Of a stretch of DNA of 6,568 nt, positions 1-4,577 are shown piece after piece. The stretch is from JACQXM01 sp964569425 (GTDB lineage Bacteria; Planctomycetota; Phycisphaerae; UBA1845). A model generated the notes under the pieces. It did no database searches. It was given only the letters and a program-made list of their open reading frames with translations, and had not been told where the DNA came from. Positions within the stretch are counted from its first letter, which is position 1; every line of letters begins with the position of its first letter. The stretch covers positions 1-6,568 of the forward strand of contig CAZMVD010000178.1 in assembly GCA_964569425.1 (NCBI GenBank), read 5' to 3'. The position numbers and the translations under genes are program-made.

Positions 1-1
1 C

Positions 2-352
2 AGCTTCACCACTTTCCGCGTGACCTTCGACGCGGCCAACTATGTGTACATCGATAACATCAGTGTGTCCGTCACCGGCGGGACCGCGCCGATCGTCACG
101 GCCACCCGGCGCCGCGAGACCGACGACGTGGACACCGTCGAAATCGTCCTCGACCGCGCGCTTCCCCCAAACGAGCGCACCCGCTTCACCTTCACCGACC
201 CCGCCGGCGCGCAACACATCGACTACGACTTCCGCGAACCCGTCCCGCCCGTCCCGGCGATGGGAACCGCTGGAATTCTCCTCACCGCAGGCGTGATCGG
301 GGTCGCGGGCATCCTCGCGCTACGGCGGCGCCGAATGCAGAATGGCGCATGA
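2..352 (+). CDS. C-terminal part of a surface protein with a C-terminal membrane anchor (5' end outside window)
   Basis: The reading frame is open to the left edge (first full codon at 2) and stops with TGA at 350-352, giving 116 visible residues. Residues 1-25 (FRVTFDAANYVYIDNISVSV) look like the last strands of a carbohydrate-binding or lectin-type beta-sandwich, where 'YIDNISV' is a common ending. Residues 30-80 form a second beta-rich segment. From about residue 81 a Pro-rich stretch (EPVPPVPAMG) leads into one hydrophobic helix (about 89-107) and an Arg cluster (RRRR, 108-111). This Pro/small-residue, helix, Arg arrangement is the layout of CTERM-type sorting tails, so the protein is probably exported and retained in the envelope. 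The last residues after the Arg cluster (MQNGA) are encoded by a tandem repeat that also supplies the stop codon. The GTG at 20 is unlikely to be the start because the frame continues upstream. Function is unknown. Confidence 0.85.
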   Translation, partial: SFTTFRVTFDAANYVYIDNISVSVTGGTAPIVTATRRRETDDVDTVEIVLDRALPPNERTRFTFTDPAGAQHIDYDFREPVPPVPAMGTAGILLTAGVIGVAGILALRRRRMQNGA

Positions 353-371
353 ATGGCGAATGGCGAATGGA
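333..371. repeat. Heptad tandem repeat A, first copy (GAATGGC units)
   Basis: Seven-base units run GAATGCA (333-339), GAATGGC (340-346), a 4-base interruption GCAT (347-350), then GAATGGC (351-357), GAATGGC (358-364) and GAATGGA (365-371). The first units lie inside the upstream coding sequence, and the TGA stop at 350-352 is formed at the junction. The same heptad array recurs at 3225-3259. Confidence 0.85.
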
Positions 372-376
372 AAGAA

Positions 377-408
377 AGGCACGAAGCCACGGGGGCACGA
401 GGGCACGG
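377..408. repeat. Octad tandem repeat B, first copy (RGSCACGR units)
   Basis: Four contiguous 8-base units are present: AGGCACGA, AGCCACGG, GGGCACGA and GGGCACGG. The same unit type recurs at 477-508 and 3268-3323. The 17-mer AAAGGCACGAAGCCACG at 375-391 recurs exactly 100 bp later at 475-491. Confidence 0.85.
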
Positions 409-413
409 AGAAA

Positions 414-443
414 AACGCCGAAAGCCGAAACGCCGAAAGCCGA
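414..443. repeat. Perfect 15-bp tandem duplication
   Basis: The 15-mer AACGCCGAAAGCCGA occurs twice with no gap, at 414-428 and 429-443. Each copy has an internal half-repeat structure (CGCCGAAA / GCCGAAA). It lies between the two octad arrays. Confidence 0.9.
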
Positions 444-476
444 GGTGGAGAGGCGGTAGGCGAGAGGGGAGAGGAA

Positions 477-508
477 AGGCACGAAGCCACGGAGCCACGC
501 AGGCACAT
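477..508. repeat. Octad tandem repeat B, second copy
   Basis: Four 8-base units are present: AGGCACGA, AGCCACGG, AGCCACGC and AGGCACAT. They sit exactly 100 bp downstream of the first octad array and are followed 11 bp later by a heptad array of a different consensus. Confidence 0.85.
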
Positions 509-519
509 AGTGAATGGGG

Positions 520-561
520 ATTGCGGATTGCGGATTGCGGAATGCCGATTGCCGATTGGGG
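520..561. repeat. Heptad tandem repeat C (ATTGCGG units)
   Basis: Six contiguous 7-base units are present: ATTGCGG three times, then AATGCCG, ATTGCCG and ATTGGGG, followed by ATTA. The units drift progressively from one end, as expected for a tandem array extended by slippage and then diverging by point mutation. Confidence 0.9.
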
Positions 562-646
562 ATTAACTTATGCCTCTCGCCCCACGCGTTTCGGCTTCGG
601 GGAGGGATTTCGATTCTGATTTCGGGGAGTGGGGGGTTGGGACGGG

Positions 647-1708
647 TCAGGGTTGGCGGGGGTGGGCGCAGTGGGGGCAGGCGGGGGCGGTGACGGCGGT
701 GAGGTCGTGCCCGCACAGGAGGCAGCCGGAGCGGCCCCAGCGGACGATTTCTTCGGCGACGAGGCGGGCGCCGGCGGGGGAGAGGTGGCTTTCGTCGAGG
801 AAGGCTTCGGGGCCGAGGCGCTGAAGGGCGGGGAGCAGGTCCATGCAGGGAATGCCACGCGCGTGACACCATTGGGTCAGCGTGCGCTGGGGCAGGGGCG
901 GGGGAGCGGCGGGTTCCAACTGGAAGCGAAACGGGAAGACGAGCACGGAGAGGCCGCAGGCGTCGGCGGCGGTTTCGTTTTGTAGATCATTCAAGGTCGC
1001 GAATACGCAGTCCCAGCCGGATTGCACGGCGGGGGCGCCGGGGCGGTGGAAGAGTTCGGCGACTTCGCGGATTTGGCGGTCCTCGGCGCGGGCGAGCCAG
1101 CGGGCCAATGCCGACCAGCGCATGAGCCAGCGCAGGATGGCGGGCGGGGGGGCGGTGAGGTTGTTGTGCATTTCGGCAACGTCGTTGAGGCAGAAGCCGA
1201 GGAAGAGCTGGTCGGGCTGGTAGCGGCGCGCGATGGCGCGGTAGGCGGTGAGTTCCTGCAAGGTGGACCAGCCGGAGGCGGCGACGTTGAAAACTTCGAC
1301 GTTGAGGCCGAGCTGTTGAAGGAACGATTCGAGGTAGGCGGACCAGCGCTCGGCGGCGCGGACGCCGTGGCCGGCGGTGACGCTGTCGCCGAGGGCGATG
1401 ATGCGGTGGACGCCGGGCGGTTTGAGTTCGGCGTGGTCGCGGTCGCGCATGCCGTCGGCGTTGTAGCCGGGTCCGCGGAAGACCCAGAAGGTCTGGCCGC
1501 CGTAGCCGGTGTGCCAGTCGGCGACGTGGGGGGCGACTTCGACGCGGCGGCCCAGGCCCAGGAGTCGGCAGATTCCCTCGCCGGCAAACCCTGCCAGCGC
1601 CATCACCGCGCAAGCGAACAGGAGCTTCCGCCGCAAGGGCGTTCTCGCCGGTGAAGCGACGGCTTCCGCGGGCGGTGCGGAGGGCGATGGCGTCCGTGGG
1701 TCGGTCAT
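647..1708 (-). CDS. Membrane-anchored SGNH/GDSL hydrolase with C-terminal zinc-ribbon-like tail
   Basis: The protein is 353 aa. A Pro/Ala-rich basic N-terminus (1-28) precedes one hydrophobic helix (about 29-47), which predicts an N-in anchor with the catalytic domain outside the cytoplasm. The SGNH blocks are visible in order: block I GDSVTAG with nucleophile Ser109, block II Gly146 (AASGWS), block III Asn175 (GFCLND), and block V DESH with Asp305 and His308. A segment before block I (NADGMRD, about 83-89, then KPPGVHRI) is typical of bacterial SGNH proteins of this type. The family hydrolyses ester bonds of acyl or acetyl groups, often on polysaccharides or lipids; the substrate here cannot be read. 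The C-terminus adds CxxC-x11-CxxC (Cys329, 332, 344, 347), like a short zinc ribbon, which is unusual for the family. The ATG at 1706-1708 is the first in frame; I see no clear Shine-Dalgarno site. TGA stop at 647-649. It is transcribed divergently from the neighbouring secreted-protein gene. Confidence 0.9.
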   Translation of the reverse strand: MTDPRTPSPSAPPAEAVASPARTPLRRKLLFACAVMALAGFAGEGICRLLGLGRRVEVAPHVADWHTGYGGQTFWVFRGPGYNADGMRDRDHAELKPPGVHRIIALGDSVTAGHGVRAAERWSAYLESFLQQLGLNVEVFNVAASGWSTLQELTAYRAIARRYQPDQLFLGFCLNDVAEMHNNLTAPPPAILRWLMRWSALARWLARAEDRQIREVAELFHRPGAPAVQSGWDCVFATLNDLQNETAADACGLSVLVFPFRFQLEPAAPPPLPQRTLTQWCHARGIPCMDLLPALQRLGPEAFLDESHLSPAGARLVAEEIVRWGRSGCLLCGHDLTAVTAPACPHCAHPRQP

Positions 1709-1850
1709 GGCGGTAAGGCTCGCGGGTTGCCCATGGTGATAGTCGTTGCACGTTACCCGGTTCGGGGCCGGGGACCAAATGGCAGTCTCGTGCGAACTGC
1801 TGCGCCCCAGCGGCCGGGCTGCCGACCGGCTTGCGCGGTGGGAACGACCA

Positions 1851-1868
1851 GGAAAAACGGCTTTTTCC
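1851..1868. promoter_or_regulatory. Perfect inverted repeat upstream of the CTERM gene (possible operator)
   Basis: GGAAAAA (1851-1857), a 4-base spacer CGGC, then TTTTTCC (1862-1868) form a perfect 7-bp palindrome. It is a local AT-rich island in GC-rich surroundings and overlaps where the -35 element of the TACAAT promoter would sit. It could be a regulator-binding site or, as RNA, a small stem-loop. The structure is seen in the sequence; its role is inferred. Confidence 0.4.
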
Positions 1869-1890
1869 GAGGGTGCGGTTGCGGTACAAT
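1862..1890 (+). promoter_or_regulatory. Candidate sigma-70-type promoter for the CTERM gene
   Basis: TACAAT at 1885-1890 matches the -10 consensus at five of six positions. The corresponding -35 window (TTTTCC at 1863-1868 with a 16-bp spacer) is weak. Initiation just after 1895 would leave a leader of about 70 nt before the start codon at 1970. Motif resemblance only. Confidence 0.35.
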
Positions 1891-1958
1891 GGGGGCCGCG
1901 GCGGTGGGCCGCGACCCGTCCGGGGCTCTTCCGCGTCTTCCCGCCGCACGGCGGTTAT

Positions 1959-1964
1959 GGAGGG
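1959..1964 (+). promoter_or_regulatory. Ribosome binding site fixing the start at 1970
   Basis: GGAGGG lies 5 bases before the ATG at 1970-1972. This, together with the signal peptide that begins right at that ATG, decides the start over the in-frame ATG at 1727, which would put 81 non-signal-like residues in front. Confidence 0.75.
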
Positions 1965-1969
1965 TGGAC

Positions 1970-3226
1970 ATGTCTGGAAATCGGATACGAGATTGGCGGG
2001 TTGGGGTTTGTGCGGGGGCGGCGTTGGTGCTTATTAACGTGGTGCCGGCGTGGGGGGCGGGTCCGGAGCCGACGCGAGTGCCAACGGATGGTCACCGGGG
2101 GGCGGGGGGTGGGGTACCGACGGTGTCGCTCGTTCCCGTGTCCAGCAGCGGGCCTTACATGATCGACGGCGGCCAGATTGTGGTGCCGCGGGGCGGGGTG
2201 CAAGTGACTCTGGAGATTCACTTTCATGATTGGGGCTTTCCCAGGTCGGAAGCCGGATTGTTGAGTTTCAATTTCACAGTTGATTCTCAGGGTTACCTAG
2301 GTGCGAATGCGATTCCGCCGAATCCGGGTGTTGATCTGCACCCATTGGGGTTTCCCGGTGAACCCCATCTGGGAGGATTCATCACAGCGGAAATCTGCTC
2401 GAACAGCGGGCGCGATTGCTCGCACCGGCCCTCGGCATGCCAAGTGGTGGTGGACGGACCCTGTGTGCCCAATCCACGGTTTGCAGTGAGCTGCTGCGAC
2501 CCGTTGTGGGGTGTTTGGACTGGGACGCAAGACTACGAGTTTGGCGCTGTCGTCGAGGCTTTTTCTAACGGCCCCTGTGATCATCTCTGCGCGTCGGCGC
2601 CACCGGGCTACTGCACGTCGGCGAACCATTGCGATGCGGACGGCGACTGCGCCGGCGCGGAGTGTGTTCATGGGCCAAGTTACGTGGGTACTTTGATTGT
2701 CGAGATACCGCCGACGGCCACGGGAAGTTACCCGGTTGGAATTATCGATGACATTAACGATACGTATTATTGCGCGGATTCTTGTCTATTCGTGCGTCGG
2801 CCGGCCAGTGTGGGGGCCACAATAACTATTCAAGCGGCCTGTTGCCTGCCGGGGGGAGGATGCGCGCTGCTCAGCCCGGCGGAGTGCGAGGCGGCGGGGG
2901 GCATGCCGACCGATCAGGTGGATTGTGCGTTCGACGCCGACGGGGACGGCGTTGCCATCTGTGCTGACGAGTGTCCGGATGACCCGTTGAAGGCCGACCC
3001 GGGTATATGCGGTTGCGGCGTGTCCGATGATGACGCCGACGACGACGGCGTGGCCGACTGCGTGGATGTGTGTCCGGGGGTGGATGATGCCGCGTTTGCG
3101 CCGGGGTGCGCGGGGGCGATCCCGGTGGTGTCCACGTGGGGGGTGATTGTGCTGGCATTGCTGTTGGCGGCGGCGGGGAAGGTAGGGTTCGGGAGGAGAG
3201 CGGGGGTGGACAAAACGACCACATGA
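1970..3226 (+). CDS. Secreted Cys-rich protein with Asp-rich Ca-binding-like repeats and an IPTL-CTERM-like sorting tail
   Basis: The protein is 418 aa. Residues 1-30 are a signal peptide: RIRDWR, a hydrophobic core, then VVPAWGA with likely cleavage after AWGA. Residues 50-290 form a beta-rich domain resembling cohesin-like sandwiches (TVSLVPVSS at 51-59; VQVTLEIHFHDWGF at 77-90). It is interrupted by a Cys-rich insert (143-232) that includes CTSANHCDADGDC. Residues 291-319 (CCLPGGGC...AECEAAGGM) match a short Cys motif common in planctomycete surface proteins. Residues 321-372 are Asp-rich (DADGDGVAICADECPDD; DDDADDDGVADCVDVCP), resembling thrombospondin type-3 or dockerin-type calcium-binding loops. 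Residues 384-409 (IPVVSTWGVIVLALLLAAAG, then GRR) match the IPTL-CTERM pattern: short Pro/Trp-Gly motif, hydrophobic helix, basic end. The protein is therefore probably exported, disulfide-bonded and sorted to the envelope. The short tail after the Arg pair is AGVDKTTT, and the TGA (3224-3226) overlaps a heptad repeat. No enzymatic motif is seen; a structural or adhesive role is an inference. Confidence 0.88.
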   Translation: MSGNRIRDWRVGVCAGAALVLINVVPAWGAGPEPTRVPTDGHRGAGGGVPTVSLVPVSSSGPYMIDGGQIVVPRGGVQVTLEIHFHDWGFPRSEAGLLSFNFTVDSQGYLGANAIPPNPGVDLHPLGFPGEPHLGGFITAEICSNSGRDCSHRPSACQVVVDGPCVPNPRFAVSCCDPLWGVWTGTQDYEFGAVVEAFSNGPCDHLCASAPPGYCTSANHCDADGDCAGAECVHGPSYVGTLIVEIPPTATGSYPVGIIDDINDTYYCADSCLFVRRPASVGATITIQAACCLPGGGCALLSPAECEAAGGMPTDQVDCAFDADGDGVAICADECPDDPLKADPGICGCGVSDDDADDDGVADCVDVCPGVDDAAFAPGCAGAIPVVSTWGVIVLALLLAAAGKVGFGRRAGVDKTTT

Positions 3227-3259
3227 ATGGCGAATGGCGAATCAAGAATGGCGAATGGG
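3225..3259. repeat. Heptad tandem repeat A, second copy, overlapping the stop codon
   Basis: Five in-phase 7-base units are present: GAATGGC, GAATGGC, GAATCAA, GAATGGC and GAATGGG. The first unit starts on the second base of the TGA stop at 3224-3226. The 17-mer CATGAATGGCGAATGGC at 3222-3238 also occurs across the stop codon of the first gene, at 348-364. Confidence 0.88.
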
Positions 3260-3267
3260 GAGATGAA

Positions 3268-3323
3268 AGGGACGAAGGCACGAGGGCACGTAGGCACGGA
3301 GCCACGGAGCCACTGAGGCGCGA
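3268..3323. repeat. Octad tandem repeat B, third copy
   Basis: Seven contiguous 8-base units are present: AGGGACGA, AGGCACGA, GGGCACGT, AGGCACGG, AGCCACGG, AGCCACTG and AGGCGCGA. The 14-mer GGCACGAGGGCACG is shared exactly between 394-407 and 3277-3290, and GCCACGGAGCCAC between 486-498 and 3301-3313. Confidence 0.87.
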
Positions 3324-3335
3324 AGTGGATTGAGA

Positions 3336-3391
3336 AGGCAACAGGCAACAGGCAACAGGGAAGGGGGAACGGGGAGCAGGGAACAGGGAGC
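3336..3391. repeat. Heptad tandem repeat D (AGGCAAC/AGGGAAC units)
   Basis: Eight contiguous 7-base units are present: AGGCAAC three times, then AGGGAAG, GGGGAAC, GGGGAGC, AGGGAAC and AGGGAGC. It resembles the short heptanucleotide tandem repeats described in some cyanobacterial genomes in size and style only. It occupies the same relative position (after the octads) as heptad array C in the first block. Confidence 0.88.
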
Positions 3392-3544
3392 GAGCCTCAA
3401 GTCCACAAGAGCCCAGTCGCGTGGCGGTGGGTGACGGGTAGGTGGACTGCGGGGCGGGCGGTGAGGGGCCCATAAAGACTGACGGGCCGGTGTGGTGCGT
3501 GCCACACAGCCGGCATTTACGCGGGCAGCGGGCGAAGCATTCGT
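3392..3544. other. Intergenic segment with two adjacent stem-loops; no gene seen
   Basis: GGCCC (3467-3471) can pair with GGGCC (3484-3488), and GTGTGG (3490-3495) with CCACAC (3502-3507), giving two neighbouring hairpins. Neither is followed by a T-tract on the + strand, so they are weak as terminators of the upstream gene. They could be part of a structured transcript. A minus-strand frame starting at 3548 begins MDECFARCPRKCRLCG, but it soon runs into repeat-encoded sequence and is not supported as a gene. Confidence 0.4.
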
Positions 3545-3591
3545 CCAAAAAGACAGACAGGTCGCCATGGCGATTGCCACGGCGACCTGTC
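3545..3591 (-). terminator. Strong intrinsic terminator for the basic-protein gene
   Basis: GACAGGTCGCC (3556-3566) pairs perfectly with GGCGACCTGTC (3581-3591), an 11-bp stem. Inside, TGGC (3568-3571) pairs with GCCA (3576-3579) after one A/C mismatch, leaving a GATT loop. Reading on the minus strand, the stem is followed by TGTCTTTTTGG, giving the T-tract of a Rho-independent terminator. It lies 61 bases past the stop codon at 3653. Transcription from the other side could also be slowed by it, but there is no T-tract in that direction. Confidence 0.85.
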
Positions 3592-3652
3592 GGTTGAATC
3601 TCTGTTCAGGCGCTACGATTGGAACGTGCGCGCTGAAGTGCGTTTCCCCGGT

Positions 3653-4177
3653 TTAGGAGGGGAAGCAGAACGGACGGCCCTTGCTGGTCGGCGAGGTGGC
3701 GACCATAAAGTGGCCGTTCTTGGTGCGGGCGACGGCCTTGATGGTGCTCTTGCCGAACTTGGCGCCGAGAACGTTCTTGCAGGCCGCGGTGGACGGGGTG
3801 CGGGGGTTGAAGTTCTTGTTGGTGCTGCGCGCCCAGCGAGCGACCTGCTGCGGGGTGCAGGTCTGAATGACGGCGCCCTTGTTGATCCAGTTGGCGAAGC
3901 TGTTGAGGACGGCCGGGGTCGGACGGTGCGGCGTGTTCGGGCCCTGGGCCTGGCTGTACAGCGTCTTGAAGGAATCAATCTTGCAGGCGAACGTGTTGCA
4001 GACCTGACGGTACTTGGTTCCGCCGGTGGCGGCACTGCTCTTGCGGGTACGGCTGCTGCTCTTCTTGGTGGTGGGGGTGGGGCGGTTCCAGTTGTTCGAA
4101 AAGAACGAGCTGAACCCCATGCGGTTGGTGGCCGAACGCGTGCCACTGTAGCCGCGTCCCTTGTAGGTGTTAGGCAT
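3653..4177 (-). CDS. Extremely basic protein of unknown family
   Basis: I do not recognise this 174-aa protein. By hand count it has 28 Lys/Arg residues, no Glu and a single Asp (Asp68), a net charge near +27. The N-terminal 55 residues are low-complexity and rich in Asn, Ser, Thr, Lys and Arg (TPTTKKSSSRTRKSSA at 34-49). Residues about 56-174 look folded: Cys60 and Cys65 (VCNTFACKIDSF), a probable helical stretch at 88-119 with WINKGAV and QQVARWARS, then Cys107, Cys133 and a terminal Cys171 (PFCFPS). There is no signal peptide or membrane helix. A flexible basic arm plus a compact domain suggests nucleic-acid or polyanion binding, which is inference. It is probably real because it has a well-placed Shine-Dalgarno site, a strong downstream terminator, and balanced composition unlike the antisense frames. 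It stands alone on its transcript. Its start ATG is 4175-4177 and its TAA stop 3653-3655. Confidence 0.82.
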   Translation of the reverse strand: MPNTYKGRGYSGTRSATNRMGFSSFFSNNWNRPTPTTKKSSSRTRKSSAATGGTKYRQVCNTFACKIDSFKTLYSQAQGPNTPHRPTPAVLNSFANWINKGAVIQTCTPQQVARWARSTNKNFNPRTPSTAACKNVLGAKFGKSTIKAVARTKNGHFMVATSPTSKGRPFCFPS

Positions 4178-4183
4178 CTGCTA

Positions 4184-4188
4184 TCTCC
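4184..4188 (-). promoter_or_regulatory. Ribosome binding site of the basic-protein gene
   Basis: On the minus strand GGAGA lies 6 bases before the ATG at 4175-4177, preceded by a T-rich leader (CCTTTTTTGGAGA). This supports the ATG over any longer upstream reading of the region. Confidence 0.7.
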
Positions 4189-4434
4189 AAAAAAGGAAAC
4201 GTTACCATCCGTTGGGAATACATCCCGACCGGCGTACATCGGAAGCGCGAATCGGCGTCTTGAGAAAACGAAGCTGGGATCGAAAAAAATATGGGTCGCA
4301 GCAGCGGAGGTTTCGGGCCGGTTGCGGATGGTCTTTGGTCGGCGCGAGGGCGCGTCTGGGCGCGAAAATATCGCATTTGGTGGTTGAAAACGGGGTCTTT
4401 TCGGCGCGCGGACGGAGCGGTGGGCAGCCACGCG

Positions 4435-4452
4435 GCGGGCGGAGTCGCCCGC
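4435..4452. repeat. GC-rich palindrome (GCGGGCG / CGCCCGC)
   Basis: GCGGGCG (4435-4441), loop GAGT, and CGCCCGC (4446-4452) form a perfect 7-bp hairpin. It shares its GCGGGC/GCCCGC core with the palindrome at 4578-4597 and looks like a REP-type element. No T-tract follows on either strand. Confidence 0.6.
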
Positions 4453-4577
4453 GCCAGTGGGGCCGTGCGCGGCGCGCGACAAAGAAAAAAAATCGGCGCG
4501 TGGGCGACGATCATGAGAGAACGGGCGCGCGACGGGGGCGCGATTTGAGGTTCATCGAGGAGCGACGGTTGCACTGC

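Larger units (their letters stand above)
353..646. other. Convergent intergenic region filled with short tandem repeats; no gene seen
   Basis: This spacer separates the ends of two convergent genes. Most of it is short tandem repeats, annotated separately. The part from 562 to 646 is G-rich on this strand and contains two similar runs (TTTCGGCTTCGGGGAG and TTTCGGGGAG), but I found no hairpin with a T-tract that would be a convincing terminator for either gene. The open frames that cross it consist of repeat-encoded low-complexity peptide and are not credible genes. Confidence 0.7.
1709..1969. other. Divergent intergenic (promoter) region between SGNH hydrolase and CTERM protein genes
   Basis: The two flanking genes start at its ends and point outward, so it must hold promoters for both. 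On the + strand it holds an AT-rich palindrome (1851-1868) followed by TACAAT (1885-1890) and a good ribosome binding site (1959-1964). I could not identify a convincing promoter for the minus-strand gene. The + frame is open through part of the region (from 1727), but this looks like read-through of a high-GC frame and not coding sequence. Confidence 0.6.

Noticed and set aside
333..561. Possible CRISPR array
   Set aside because: Units are 7, 8 and 15 bp in direct contact with no unique spacers, and no cas genes are present.
1022..1654. 210-aa open frame on the + strand opposite the SGNH hydrolase
   Set aside because: It is Gly/Val/Ala/Glu-rich shadow sequence of a GC-rich gene. The minus-strand frame carries all catalytic motifs of SGNH hydrolases, and this one has none.
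987..1949. 320-aa open frame on the minus strand overlapping the SGNH gene and divergent spacer
   Set aside because: It is Arg/Pro-rich with no recognisable domain and in a different frame from the SGNH motifs; typical of out-of-frame high-GC reading.
1727..1969. In-frame N-terminal extension of the CTERM protein starting at 1727
   Set aside because: The 81 extra residues would bury a clear signal peptide, and the ATG at 1970 has a good ribosome binding site directly upstream.
3390..3548. Minus-strand frame beginning MDECFARCPRKCRLCG, a possible small zinc-binding protein
   Set aside because: The Cys spacing is suggestive, but the start lies at the terminator's T-tract, no ribosome binding site is visible, and the frame continues into translated tandem repeats.
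3626..4387. 253-aa + strand frame and 289-aa minus frame overlapping the basic-protein gene
   Set aside because: Both are compositionally skewed (Gly/Ala/Val or Arg/Pro/Ser) and lack ribosome binding sites. The 174-aa frame has a start signal and a terminator.
4482..4493. A-run as an intrinsic terminator for the sigma factor (T-run on the minus strand)
   Set aside because: It is more than 150 bases past the stop, and I found no stable adjacent stem; only weak pairing with a large loop is possible.
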